From Mycolicibacterium neoaurum (GTDB lineage: Bacteria > Actinomycetota > Actinomycetes > Mycobacteriales > Mycobacteriaceae): a stretch of 64,000 nucleotides of DNA. The position numbers and the translations under genes were made by a program. The notes below the pieces were generated by a model. That model was not told the DNA's origin, did not search any database, and worked only from the letters and a program-made list of their open reading frames with translations. The stretch spans positions 1,736,001 through 1,800,000 of the forward strand of contig NZ_JAQIIX010000002.1 in NCBI RefSeq assembly GCF_036946495.1, in the 5' to 3' direction. Positions within the stretch are counted from its first letter, which is position 1. Each line of letters opens with the position of its first letter. Shown piece by piece: positions 15,950-24,363 of the stretch.

Positions 15950-17623
15950 CTACTCGACCTTTGTCGCCGTGGGCGCAGAGACAACGGGCGCCGTGGGCGC
16001 AGAGACAACCGCGGGTCGCAGCCACGACGGCAGCCAGCGCGGCGGATCGTCGGGCGCCCGGTCGAACACGCCGCCGGATGGATCGTCGACACCGTGACGA
16101 CGCACGAGATCGGATTCCGGGCGGCGGATCTGACGCACCACCAGAACCACCAGTGCCACCACCGCGATATCGCGCAGCAGCACCGTGGTGGTGAACCACT
16201 GCTCGGGCAGGCCGCGGTTCTGCTCGCCGTAGAGATAGAGCATCCGCGGCACCCAGACCAGCGCGTCGATGGTCATCCATGCCAACAGGATTCGTCGATG
16301 CGGCAGGGCCAATACCGCCAGCGGCACCAGCCATAGCGAGAACTGCGGACTCCAGACCTTGTTGGTCAACAGGAAGGCCGCCACCACCAGGAAGGCCAGC
16401 TGGGCGAACCGTGGGCGGCGGGCCGCGGTGAGCGCCAGGTAGGCAATGGCGGCGCAGCACAACAGGAACAGCACTGCCGAGACGGTGTTGGTGACCGTCG
16501 GGGGCTCCCAGAACCCGAGGCCCGGGTCGAAGCCCTGCCAGCCGGTGAACGACTTCACCACGTTGTAGATGGAGTCCATATCGTCGCCGCGGCGCGAGTT
16601 GAGCCGGAAGAACTCCGACCATCCTCGCGGAAAGAGCAGCAGCACAGGCAGATTGACCAGAGCCCAGGTCAGCGCCGCGGCGCCTGCGGTCTTGGCGAAC
16701 TCGCGCATCCGCCCGGTCCGCAGGCACAGCACCAGCAGCGGGCCGAGCAGCAGCGCCGGATAGAGCTTCAGCGCCACACCCACGCCGATCAGGACACCGG
16801 CCAACACCGGTTTTCGCCGCGCCCACGCCAGCATCGCGGCCGTCGCACACGCCACCGCGAGCGCATCGAAGTTGGTGAAGATCTGGAAGATCAACAGCGG
16901 AGAGCCGGCCACCAACGCGGCATCCCAGATACGGCGACCGGCCAACATCGCGGTCGCCCACACCGTCACCAACCAGGCCAGTGCCAGCCCGAAGGCCGAG
17001 ATGTTGAAGAACATCACCACTTCGGCGACCAGTGGCACCGAGACCACCGTCGTCAACGCCGAATAGGTCTTGGCCAGTGTCATCGACAGGTACTGATAGA
17101 TCCCGGTGAGCACCGGATACTCCATGTACCGGACGGGCTCGCTGCCGTCGTAGACGACGTGCGGCTTCCCGTCGCCGTCCTTCTCTATCCAGCTCGACTT
17201 GTAGGGGAACTTGCCCTGGTTCAACAGCTCTGCCGTGTAGAGCGGGACCGTGTCGGAATAGCACAGCTCGTAGTAGGCGCGCTGGTTCTCCCAGTTCGCG
17301 ACGCGCTGCGCGGCGGTCCCGGTGTCGGTGGACTGCAGGCAGGCGGCCTTCGTCGAATAGCCCAGTGCCAGGAACACCAGCGCGATCAGCAGCATCACGC
17401 GCAACGGGGTCAGGAATCGTGTCCGCCCGATCAGCGCGTGCCTACCGACGGGACCGCCGACGGTCCCGGCCAGCGCACCGACGAGCACGTCATTGCGGCT
17501 GGGCAGATCGCGTGTGTCGGCGCTGCGCAGGTCTCGTGCCAGCGGTGCTGGCGATACGGTCCCTGCCAGCGGTGCCTTCGAGACCGTCCCCTCCGGGTCG
17601 GACGTCACGTCGTCGGCCGTCAC
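15950..17623 (-). CDS. Polytopic membrane glycosyltransferase (GT87/DUF2029), Rv0051-like
   Basis: A 557-residue integral membrane protein with about ten hydrophobic helices between residues 75 and 510 (VMLLIALVFLALGYSTKAAC, PALLLGPLLVLCLRTGRM, VALVVLVVRQI). The lumenal first loop and the motif SPLLIFQIFTNFDALAVACA with WARRKPVLAGVLIGVGVALK match the DUF2029/GT87 family of polyprenyl-phosphomannose-type sugar transferases acting on the outer membrane leaflet. The acceptor is unknown. It starts with a GTG overlapping the ponA1 stop (GTGA), so the two are translationally coupled, as in the M. tuberculosis Rv0050-Rv0051 pair. The tail repeats SAPTAPVVSAPTA. Confidence 0.85.
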   Translation of the reverse strand: MTADDVTSDPEGTVSKAPLAGTVSPAPLARDLRSADTRDLPSRNDVLVGALAGTVGGPVGRHALIGRTRFLTPLRVMLLIALVFLALGYSTKAACLQSTDTGTAAQRVANWENQRAYYELCYSDTVPLYTAELLNQGKFPYKSSWIEKDGDGKPHVVYDGSEPVRYMEYPVLTGIYQYLSMTLAKTYSALTTVVSVPLVAEVVMFFNISAFGLALAWLVTVWATAMLAGRRIWDAALVAGSPLLIFQIFTNFDALAVACATAAMLAWARRKPVLAGVLIGVGVALKLYPALLLGPLLVLCLRTGRMREFAKTAGAAALTWALVNLPVLLLFPRGWSEFFRLNSRRGDDMDSIYNVVKSFTGWQGFDPGLGFWEPPTVTNTVSAVLFLLCCAAIAYLALTAARRPRFAQLAFLVVAAFLLTNKVWSPQFSLWLVPLAVLALPHRRILLAWMTIDALVWVPRMLYLYGEQNRGLPEQWFTTTVLLRDIAVVALVVLVVRQIRRPESDLVRRHGVDDPSGGVFDRAPDDPPRWLPSWLRPAVVSAPTAPVVSAPTATKVE

Positions 17624-20133
17624 GGGGGCGGTGCGCCCGGCGGTCCCGGTGGCAGCGGCTGACCGGGCGGCGGCGCGGGAGCGTTGGGATCACCGGGCGG
17701 CGGCGGGCCGATCGGCACGGTGGTCGGCGGTCCCCACGGGATCGTCAGGCCGGGCGCGATCTCCAGCGTCGGCTGAATCACCGTCTCCGACGGCAGCGGC
17801 GGGACCGGGGTGTCCGGGGGCGGCGGCGGGGCCGGCGCTGCCACGGGCGGTCCGGCATATCCGCCGATCTCGGTCGGCTTCGGGAAGGTCTCGTTGTCGG
17901 TGCCCTCGAGCGCACCGTCCATGGTCGCCTTCCAGATGTCGGACGGCAGACCCGATCCGTAGACCGGCCCGCCCCACTGGTTCACCAGCGGTTTGTCCCC
18001 GCCGGTGGTGCCGACCCAGACCGCGGTGGACAGCGACGGGGTGTAACCGACCATCCAGGCATCCCGGTTGGCACCGGTGTCACCGAGCTGGTTGGTCCCG
18101 GTCTTGGCCGCCGACGCGCGGCCACCGGCGAGGTTGTGGCCGTTGGAGTAGGCGGCAATCGGCTGCATGGCGGCGGTGACGTTGTCGGCCACGTCGGCCG
18201 GGATGCGCTGCTCACCGTCGTCGCCCTGCTGGGACGCATCGAAGAGCACGTTGCCCGAGGAGTCCTCGACCTTCTGCACGAAGTGCGGCCGGTGATACAC
18301 GCCGGACGCGGCCAGTGTCGCGTACGCCGAGGCCATGTCGATGACGCGGCTCTGGTACTGCCCCAGGACGATACCGTTGTTGGGCGGTCCACCCTGGCCG
18401 TCCTCGCTCAGGGTGTGGTCGACACCGGGGAAGCTCTCGGCGATACCGGCCTGGTGGGCGGCATCGGCCACGTCCTGCGGACCGTTCTGCAGCTTGAGCA
18501 TCAGGCGGTAGTAGCTGGTGTTCAGTGACCGCTTGAGCGCCTCGGCGATATTGCAGTTGCCGCAACCGCCGCCCTCGACATTGGTGATCTTGATGCCGTT
18601 GAGCTCCAGCGGTGAGCTGTCGATGTTGTAGCCCAAGCCGATGCCCTGTTCCAGCGCCGCGACCAAGGCGAACACCTTGAACGACGAGCCTGTCGGCAGG
18701 CCGGCCTGGGCGAAGTCGAATCCATTGGCGTCCGAACCGCCGTAATAGGCCTTCACCCCGCCGGTCTTCGGGTCGATGGACACCACGGCCGACCGCATGT
18801 CCGGGTCCTGGCCCTCCAGCGTTTCGGTGACCGCCTCCTCGGCGGCCTTCTGCGCCTTCGGGTCGATCGTGGTGGTGATCTTCAGACCCTCGGTGTTCAG
18901 CGTCTGCTCGTTGATATCGAACAGGTCGAGCAGTTCCTTGGTGACCTGGCGCTCGATCAGCCCGTTGGGCCCGGTGGTCTGGTTGGCCTGACTGGCGAAG
19001 TCCGGCGGCACCGTCGGCGGGAAGACCTGGGCGTTGCGGTCGGTCTGGGACAGCGCGCCGATCTCGACCATGCCGTCGAGCACCCAGTTCCAGCGGGCTG
19101 CGGCGCCCTCGGGATCCACGGCCGGATCCAGCGTCGACGGCCGCTGGATGAGCGCCGCGAGCAGCGCACCCTCGGCCACGTTGAGCTGTTCGACGGGCTT
19201 GCCGAAGTAGGCCTGGGCGGCCGCCGAGACCCCGTAGGCGCCACGGCCGAAATAGATGATGTTGAGATAGGACTCGAGCACCTGGTCTTTGGACCACTCA
19301 CCCGCCATCTTCGTGGAGATGACGAGCTCCTTGGCCTTGCGCACCAGCCCACCGACACCCGAGCGTTCGTCGCCGACGAGCGCGTTCTTGACGTACTGCT
19401 GAGTGATCGTCGAACCGCCCTGCAGACCGCCGCCCCCACCGAACAGGTTGTTCAGAAATGCGCGCGCAAAACCGGTGAACGAGAAGCCCGGGTTGGAGTA
19501 GAAGTCGCGATCCTCGGCAGCCATCACCGCGTCACGCACGTGGACCGGGATCTGGTCGATCTTCACGTCCACCCGGTTGCCTTCCGGCGGAACGATCTTG
19601 GCGATCTCGCTGCCGTCGCTGGCCAGGATGGTCGACACCTGCGCCGTGCGGATATCGCCGGGCTTGGGCACCTCGACGATCATGTAGGCCATCCCGAAGG
19701 TCACCGCGGGCAGGACCAGGAAAACCACCAGCGCGACATAGACCGCCCGGCGCACCCATTTCCACTGGAAGCGGCGCGCACCGGGACGTCGGTGTCCGGA
19801 CGGACCTGACGGGCCAGCCGGCCCGCCGGGGCCCCCCGGGCCGCCGGGACCCACCGGAGGCGGCGGCTTACGCGGCGGGGCACCGTCGAGTGCAGCCTTG
19901 ACGACATCGATCGGATCCCGCAGGTGCGGTGCCACGTCAGGGCGCACCGGGGGGATCAGCGCGGTTTTGCGGTCATCGGGGACGCCGCTGCCTGCGCGCG
20001 GGCGGGCGTGCTGGGGCTCGGGTGGCTGACGGCGCACGTCGGGCGGAGTCGGATTCGAGGGTCGCCGGGCACCGACGGGCCGCTCAGAATCGGCACCCCC
20101 CGTCGGATTGCTGTGACGCCCTTCGCTATTCAC
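17620..20133 (-). CDS. ponA1: Bifunctional penicillin-binding protein PonA1
   Basis: An 837-residue class A PBP. It has a Pro/Arg-rich cytoplasmic N-terminus (1-150) and a membrane anchor (about 150-172, AVYVALVVFLVLPAVTFGMA). The GT51 transglycosylase domain has VMAAEDRDFYSN, GGSTITQQYVKNAL and YLNIIYFGRGAYGVSAAAQA. The transpeptidase domain has PTGSSFKVFALVAAL (SxxK nucleophile Ser), SLNTSYY (SxN) and AKTGTNQ (KTG). The C-terminal tail is Pro-rich. It polymerises and crosslinks peptidoglycan and works with RipA and LcpA at the poles in mycobacteria. It starts with GTG, overlapping the DUF5318 gene by 8 nt, and is coupled to the GT87 gene. Confidence 0.96.
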   Translation of the reverse strand: MNSEGRHSNPTGGADSERPVGARRPSNPTPPDVRRQPPEPQHARPRAGSGVPDDRKTALIPPVRPDVAPHLRDPIDVVKAALDGAPPRKPPPPVGPGGPGGPGGPAGPSGPSGHRRPGARRFQWKWVRRAVYVALVVFLVLPAVTFGMAYMIVEVPKPGDIRTAQVSTILASDGSEIAKIVPPEGNRVDVKIDQIPVHVRDAVMAAEDRDFYSNPGFSFTGFARAFLNNLFGGGGGLQGGSTITQQYVKNALVGDERSGVGGLVRKAKELVISTKMAGEWSKDQVLESYLNIIYFGRGAYGVSAAAQAYFGKPVEQLNVAEGALLAALIQRPSTLDPAVDPEGAAARWNWVLDGMVEIGALSQTDRNAQVFPPTVPPDFASQANQTTGPNGLIERQVTKELLDLFDINEQTLNTEGLKITTTIDPKAQKAAEEAVTETLEGQDPDMRSAVVSIDPKTGGVKAYYGGSDANGFDFAQAGLPTGSSFKVFALVAALEQGIGLGYNIDSSPLELNGIKITNVEGGGCGNCNIAEALKRSLNTSYYRLMLKLQNGPQDVADAAHQAGIAESFPGVDHTLSEDGQGGPPNNGIVLGQYQSRVIDMASAYATLAASGVYHRPHFVQKVEDSSGNVLFDASQQGDDGEQRIPADVADNVTAAMQPIAAYSNGHNLAGGRASAAKTGTNQLGDTGANRDAWMVGYTPSLSTAVWVGTTGGDKPLVNQWGGPVYGSGLPSDIWKATMDGALEGTDNETFPKPTEIGGYAGPPVAAPAPPPPPDTPVPPLPSETVIQPTLEIAPGLTIPWGPPTTVPIGPPPPGDPNAPAPPPGQPLPPGPPGAPPP

Positions 20134-20560
20134 TGGCCGTACGCGCGCCGGAGCGCGCCGTCCGAGTGCCCTTCGGCCGCTGCGTCCCGTCCTTGGGCCG
20201 CGGCGAACCGAGCACGTATGACTTCACCAGATGATTCCAACTGCAAGTGCGGCAAACCTCCACCACGTGAACCGCGAACTCGTCGTAGCGTGTCGCGAGC
20301 AGGACCAATTCCTCGGCGGTGCGCGCCGAACCCGATACCGCACCAAGGTGCTCACCGAACACCCATGAGACCAGCGTCAGCTGTTCCTTCCGGCAGATCG
20401 GGCACGTCACCGAGCTTTGCTTGCCGTGGTATTTGGCGGCCCGCAGAAGATAGGGGTTGGCGTCGCACACCTCGGTGACACCGGTACGCCCGGAGTACAC
20501 CTCGGCCAGCAGGGATCGACGCCGAAGGGCGTAATCCACCACCTGTCGCTGCAATCGCAC
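20126..20560 (-). CDS. DUF5318 zinc-ribbon-like protein (Rv0049-like)
   Basis: About 144 residues starting VRLQRQVVDYALRRRSLLAE. Two CxxC pairs, TCPICRKEQL and VCRTCSWNHL, lie about 55 residues apart and should bind one zinc. Between them is VSWVFGEHLGAVSGSARTAE. This is the actinobacterial DUF5318 family always found just before ponA1; its role is not established. I chose the GTG at 20560 because TACTCT lies 7 nt upstream at leaderless spacing; a GTG two codons earlier would leave only 1 nt. The 3' end overlaps the ponA1 start, implying coupled expression. Confidence 0.85.
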   Translation of the reverse strand: MRLQRQVVDYALRRRSLLAEVYSGRTGVTEVCDANPYLLRAAKYHGKQSSVTCPICRKEQLTLVSWVFGEHLGAVSGSARTAEELVLLATRYDEFAVHVVEVCRTCSWNHLVKSYVLGSPRPKDGTQRPKGTRTARSGARTASE

Positions 20561-20567
20561 GATCACC

Positions 20568-20573
20568 AGAGTA
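20568..20573 (-). promoter_or_regulatory. Leaderless -10 box (TACTCT) of the DUF5318-ponA1 operon
   Basis: TACTCT on the minus strand lies 7 nt before the GTG at 20560. It is about 55 bp from the divergent -10 box of the first DUF1707 gene. Confidence 0.5.
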
Positions 20574-20627
20574 CGTCGGCCCCCCAGCTACCGAGGCGTG
20601 ACGGCAGCGCAACGGCGCCCGAACTTC

Positions 20628-20633
20628 TACGAT
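20628..20633 (+). promoter_or_regulatory. Leaderless -10 box (TACGAT) of the first DUF1707 gene
   Basis: TACGAT lies 8 nt before the GTG at 20642 within TTCTACGATC, a string repeated exactly before the second DUF1707 gene. Confidence 0.55.
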
Positions 20634-20641
20634 CTTCTGTC

Positions 20642-21529
20642 GTGGCGGCACGATTCACAGGGCGAACACGCGCCAAGGACACCGACCGCGATGCCACCTG
20701 CGCGCTGCTCGACGCAGCGCACAGCGAAGGCCAGCTCTCCATGGTCGAGCACCAGGAGCGCATCACCGCGGCCATGGCTGCCACCACGCTCGGCGAACTG
20801 GATGATCTGACCGCCGATCTGCAACACAACGCCGGACCCCGCGCCGAACAGGAACGCGAGCGACCACGCCGGACCAGGAACCTCGTCATCGCCGGAGCTG
20901 CCGCCGTCATCGGGCTGGGGGTGGTGGGCGCGCTGGTGTTCTCCGGTTCCGGTGACGACGCCCCGCCCGAGGACCATCCCCTCGCGGCCACCCCCGAGGT
21001 GCTGATCCCGCCGCCGGTGACCACCGGCGCCACACCGGTCGTCGACGAACCGCCACCGCTGGTGCTGAACCTGCCGCGGTACATGAACACCGTCGAGGGA
21101 ATGACCGGACTGCTGGCGGAGATCCGCACCCGATTCGGCAGCACGATGGGCTATGAGCTGGCGTTCAATCCAGGCCGGGCCTACCTGGCGATTCCCGACC
21201 CCACCGGCGAGAAGCGGCTGCTCTACACATTTCAGGGCGGCTGGGGCGAACCGTCGAGCAGACCGCGATCCGATGGCGACGACCTGACCGATCTGGCGGC
21301 CTTCGACGTTCCCGCGGCGATCGCCGCCTGGAACGCCGCCCCCGCGACGCTGGGCATCGCCCCCACCGATGTGATGGACACCTATCTCGACGTGGACCAC
21401 GTCAGCGGTCCCGACGGTGGCCCTGGCGCGCTGGAGCTGCTGATCCGGGTGTCGACCGACGGCGGCACCAACGGCTACATCTACCTCGACCCGGCGGGCA
21501 CCGTGCTCCGTGTCGAAAAGCCCAGCTGA
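20642..21529 (+). CDS. DUF1707 membrane protein, first of a tandem pair (Rv0048c-like)
   Basis: A 295-residue protein. Residues 1-55 form the SHOCT-like DUF1707 domain (RAKDTDRDATCALLDAAHSE, GQLSMVEHQERITAAMAA, TLGELDDLTADLQ). A single membrane segment follows (about 80-102, LVIAGAAAVIGLGVVGALVF), then a Pro-rich linker and an extracytoplasmic domain of about 170 residues beginning LPRYMNTVEGMTGLLAEIRT. The GTG start and TACGAT -10 box indicate a leaderless mRNA. The downstream gene encodes a protein of the same architecture, so this is a local duplication. Function unknown; the topology suggests an envelope sensor or partner of cell-wall synthesis. Confidence 0.85.
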   Translation: MAARFTGRTRAKDTDRDATCALLDAAHSEGQLSMVEHQERITAAMAATTLGELDDLTADLQHNAGPRAEQERERPRRTRNLVIAGAAAVIGLGVVGALVFSGSGDDAPPEDHPLAATPEVLIPPPVTTGATPVVDEPPPLVLNLPRYMNTVEGMTGLLAEIRTRFGSTMGYELAFNPGRAYLAIPDPTGEKRLLYTFQGGWGEPSSRPRSDGDDLTDLAAFDVPAAIAAWNAAPATLGIAPTDVMDTYLDVDHVSGPDGGPGALELLIRVSTDGGTNGYIYLDPAGTVLRVEKPS

Positions 21530-21533
21530 GTTC

Positions 21534-21539
21534 TACGAT
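21534..21539 (+). promoter_or_regulatory. Leaderless -10 box (TACGAT) of the second DUF1707 gene
   Basis: TACGAT lies 6 nt before the GTG at 21546, immediately after the stop of the first DUF1707 gene, in the same TTCTACGATC context. Confidence 0.55.
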
Positions 21540-21545
21540 CCACTC

Positions 21546-22415
21546 GTGGCCACTCGACAGACTGCGGGAACCCGGGCCAGGGACTCCGACCGTGACGACA
21601 CCTGCAAGGTGCTCGACACCGCGATGGCCGAGGGACAGCTGTCCATGGAGGAGCACCGTCAGCGGGTGGCCGCCGCCACCACCGCCGCGACCCTTGGCGA
21701 GCTGCAATCGCTGATGAGCGATCTGCAGACCGGCAGTTCACCGGTGAAGTTGCCCGACCTGAAACCCGAGCGGACCGCGCGGGTGATGGGTGCAGGCGCG
21801 GGCTGGGGCATCCGCGCCGCTGCCGCCGCCGTGCTGGTGATCTTCGGCATCGCCGTGGGCTGGGGGCTGTACGGGAACACCTCGTCGCCGTTCAGTTTCC
21901 AGACCGATCCCGGCGCGAAGTCCGACGGTATCCCCGCGACCGTGCTGACCGCGCCGCGCCAGCTGCAATCGCTCGGCGGGCTGAACGGGCTGTTCGAACA
22001 GATGCGTCAGAAGTTCGGCGACACCAAGGGCTACGACCTGACGATCTTCGACGATTACGCGTCGCTGGAACGCCCCGATCCCAACGAACCACGCAGGGTG
22101 CTCAGTTACAGCTACCGCGGCGGCTGGGATGACCCGTCCGAGACCAGCACCGGCAGCGACGCCCGGGTCGTGGACCTGGCGGCATTCGACGTGCCGACGT
22201 TCGTCGGCCTCATCCGCGGCGCCCCACAGACCCTCGGGATCGACCCGGCCGAGGTGAAATCGCTACATGTCAGCATCGGTCCGAACACCGATATGACCGC
22301 GCCGCCGGAGAGCATCGAGATCAGCATCTACGTCACACCGAATTTCGGTAACAGCGGGTACATCGAGTTCAACGGCGATGCCACCGTCAAGCGCATCAAC
22401 TACCCGAGCACTTAG
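21546..22415 (+). CDS. DUF1707 membrane protein, second of a tandem pair (Rv0048c-like)
   Basis: A 289-residue paralogue of the preceding protein: DUF1707 domain (RARDSDRDDTCKVLDTAMAE, GQLSMEEHRQRVAAATTAAT), a membrane helix at about 92-113 (AAAAVLVIFGIAVGWGLYG) and a C-terminal outside domain (LNGLFEQMRQKFGDTKGYDL, YIEFNGDATVKRINYPS). Both outside domains share the order GL-(F/L)-(E/A)-(Q/E)-(M/I)-R, YSYRGGWDDPS versus FQGGWGEPS, VDLAAFDVP and an (S/N)GYI-(E/Y) strand near the end. The 16-nt gap to the upstream stop contains its own -10 box, so it can be expressed separately. Confidence 0.85.
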   Translation: MATRQTAGTRARDSDRDDTCKVLDTAMAEGQLSMEEHRQRVAAATTAATLGELQSLMSDLQTGSSPVKLPDLKPERTARVMGAGAGWGIRAAAAAVLVIFGIAVGWGLYGNTSSPFSFQTDPGAKSDGIPATVLTAPRQLQSLGGLNGLFEQMRQKFGDTKGYDLTIFDDYASLERPDPNEPRRVLSYSYRGGWDDPSETSTGSDARVVDLAAFDVPTFVGLIRGAPQTLGIDPAEVKSLHVSIGPNTDMTAPPESIEISIYVTPNFGNSGYIEFNGDATVKRINYPST

Positions 22416-22426
22416 TCCGCGCGGCA

Positions 22427-22443
22427 CCGGGTGATACACCCGG
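22427..22443 (+). terminator. Hairpin after the DUF1707 pair
   Basis: CCGGGTG (22427-22433), loop ATA, CACCCGG (22437-22443) is a perfect 7-bp stem just after the second DUF1707 stop. It is compact and lacks a T-tract. Confidence 0.5.
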
Positions 22444-22513
22444 GCAGTTCACCCGATAGACACCCAGGCGATCCCCGGCGATCGCCTCGTCATCATGTCC
22501 CAGTGGCGATGGT

Positions 22514-22532
22514 TATATCGGCGCGATACACT
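22514..22532 (+). promoter_or_regulatory. Candidate PadR operator overlapping the padR promoter
   Basis: TATATCG-GCG-CGATACA (22514-22530) is an inverted repeat with one mismatch. It overlaps TACACT (22527-22532), a good -10 hexamer that would give a leader of about 46 nt for the PadR gene at 22585. Placement of an inverted repeat over the -10 suggests autorepression. Confidence 0.45.
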
Positions 22533-22584
22533 TCGCCGAGGTGTCGATCCGTCGTAGCGGTCGGCCGTCTGGGGAGGTGATTCG

Positions 22585-23133
22585 ATGCTGGAGCTCGCCG
22601 TTCTGGGCCTCCTGCTGGAGTCGCCGATGCACGGGTACGAACTTCGCAAGCGCCTGACAGGTCTGTTGGGCGCGTTCCGGGCGTTCTCCTACGGCTCGCT
22701 GTATCCGGCGCTTCGGCGCATGCAGGCCGATGGCCTCATCGTCGAGGACGCGGCACCTGACGGCACCCCGAAGATGCGCCGGGCGCGCCGCGTTTACCAG
22801 CTCACCGATGCGGGAAAGAAGCGCTTCACCGAATTGGTCGCCGACACCGGACCGCAGAACTACACCGACGACGGGTTCGGCGTCCACCTGGCGTTCTTCA
22901 ACCGGACTCCGGCCGAAGCACGCATGCGCATCCTGGAGGGCCGGCGGCGACAGGTCGAAGAACGCCGCGAAGGTCTCCGCGAGGCGATCGCACGAGCCAG
23001 CACCTCACTGGACCGCTACACCAAGCAGCTTCACCAGCTCGGCCTGGAGTCCAGTGAACGCGAAGTGAAATGGCTCAACGAGTTGATCGCGGCCGAACGC
23101 GTCGCGCAGAGCCCACCCGAACCGCAGCCGTAA
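22585..23133 (+). CDS. PadR-family transcriptional regulator (Rv0047c-like)
   Basis: A 182-residue PadR-type repressor. The N-terminal winged helix (1-80) is diagnostic: LELAVLGLLLESPMHGYELR, then FSYGSLYPALRRMQADGLIV and RRVYQLTDAGKKRF. A helical dimerisation arm follows (RMRILEGRRRQVEERREGLR). GGGGAGGTGA precedes the ATG. The gene lies 36 nt upstream of ino1 in the order conserved in M. tuberculosis, so it probably shares a transcript with ino1 and may control inositol supply. A symmetric site over its own promoter fits autoregulation. Confidence 0.9.
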   Translation: MLELAVLGLLLESPMHGYELRKRLTGLLGAFRAFSYGSLYPALRRMQADGLIVEDAAPDGTPKMRRARRVYQLTDAGKKRFTELVADTGPQNYTDDGFGVHLAFFNRTPAEARMRILEGRRRQVEERREGLREAIARASTSLDRYTKQLHQLGLESSEREVKWLNELIAAERVAQSPPEPQP

Positions 23134-23169
23134 CCCACACCGGAATTTCAGCAGGAGAAGGAGAACCCC

Positions 23170-24267
23170 ATGTCCGAGACCACCGCGCCCAACGAGGTCA
23201 GGGTCGCGATTGTCGGAGTCGGCAACTGCGCATCCTCGCTGGTCCAGGGTGTGCAGTACTACCGCGACGCCGATGAGAACGCTTCCGTACCGGGCCTGAT
23301 GCACGTCAAGTTCGGCCCGTACCACGTGCGCGACGTGAAGTTCGTCGCCGCATTCGACGTCGATGCCAAGAAGGTGGGCTTCGATCTGTCCGAGGCGATC
23401 TCGGCATCGGAGAACAACACCATCAAGATCGCCGACGTCCCGCCGACCGACATCATCGTCCAGCGCGGCCCGACTCTCGACGGCATCGGCAAGTACTACT
23501 CCGAGACCATCGAGGTCTCCGATGCCGAGCCCGTCGACGTCGTCAAGGTGCTCAAGGACGCTCAAGTAGACGTCTTGGTCTCCTACCTGCCCGTCGGTTC
23601 CGAAGAGGCCGACAAGTTCTACGCCCAGTGCGCCATCGACGCGAAGGTCGCGTTCGTCAACGCGCTTCCGGTGTTCATCGCCTCGGACCCGGTGTGGGCC
23701 AAGAAATTCGAAGACGCCGGTGTGCCGATCGTCGGCGACGACATCAAGAGCCAGGTCGGTGCCACCATCACCCACCGCGTGATGGCCAAGCTGTTCGAGG
23801 ATCGCGGTGTCACGCTGGACCGCACCTACCAGCTCAACGTCGGCGGCAACATGGACTTCAAGAACATGCTCGAGCGTGAGCGTCTGGAGTCCAAGAAGGT
23901 CTCCAAGACCCAGGCCGTCACCAGCAATCTCAACGGCTCGCTGGCCGACAAGGTGTATGACAAGAACGTCCACATCGGACCGTCGGACTATGTTGCCTGG
24001 CTCGACGACCGCAAGTGGGCCTACGTCCGCCTCGAGGGCCGCGCCTTCGGTGATGTGCCGCTGAACCTGGAGTACAAGCTCGAGGTCTGGGACTCCCCCA
24101 ACTCCGCGGGCATCATCATCGACGCCGTGCGCGCGGCCAAGATCGCCAAGGATCGTGGCCTCGGTGGCCCGATCATGCCCGCCTCGGCATACCTGATGAA
24201 GAGCCCGCCCAAGCAGCTGGCCGACGATATCGCCCGCGCCCAGCTGGAAGCCTTCATCGAAGGCTGA
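23170..24267 (+). CDS. ino1: Inositol-1-phosphate synthase
   Basis: A 365-residue myo-inositol-1-phosphate synthase converting glucose-6-phosphate to inositol-1-phosphate with NAD+, the entry to phosphatidylinositol, mannosylated lipids and mycothiol. Near the N-terminus VRVAIVGVGNCASSLVQGVQ is the NAD-binding glycine loop. DVLVSYLPVGSEEADKFYAQ, GDDIKSQVGATITHRVMAKL and LNVGGNMDFKNMLERERLES are the conserved active-site blocks with Lys residues. AGGAGAAGGAGA precedes the ATG. Follows padR; a long hairpin ends the unit. Confidence 0.97.
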   Translation: MSETTAPNEVRVAIVGVGNCASSLVQGVQYYRDADENASVPGLMHVKFGPYHVRDVKFVAAFDVDAKKVGFDLSEAISASENNTIKIADVPPTDIIVQRGPTLDGIGKYYSETIEVSDAEPVDVVKVLKDAQVDVLVSYLPVGSEEADKFYAQCAIDAKVAFVNALPVFIASDPVWAKKFEDAGVPIVGDDIKSQVGATITHRVMAKLFEDRGVTLDRTYQLNVGGNMDFKNMLERERLESKKVSKTQAVTSNLNGSLADKVYDKNVHIGPSDYVAWLDDRKWAYVRLEGRAFGDVPLNLEYKLEVWDSPNSAGIIIDAVRAAKIAKDRGLGGPIMPASAYLMKSPPKQLADDIARAQLEAFIEG

Positions 24268-24284
24268 CTAGGTTAGATCTACGC

Positions 24285-24341
24285 TGACTCTGCGTTCAGG
24301 GCGTGCGCTTCTCGCGCTTTAGCACCCTGAACGCAGAGTCA
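24285..24341. terminator. Terminator hairpin after ino1
   Basis: TGACTCTGCGTTCAGGG (24285-24301) pairs perfectly over 17 bp with 24325-24341 across a 23-nt loop. It begins 18 nt after the ino1 stop. The symmetric stem could act in both directions. Confidence 0.7.
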
Positions 24342-24350
24342 TTTGCGTTG

Positions 24351-24356
24351 TAGGGT
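24351..24356 (+). promoter_or_regulatory. Leaderless -10 box (TAGGGT) of the Rv0045c-like gene
   Basis: TAGGGT lies 7 nt before the ATG at 24364, without a Shine-Dalgarno, just after the ino1 terminator. Confidence 0.55.
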
Positions 24357-24363
24357 CCACCTC

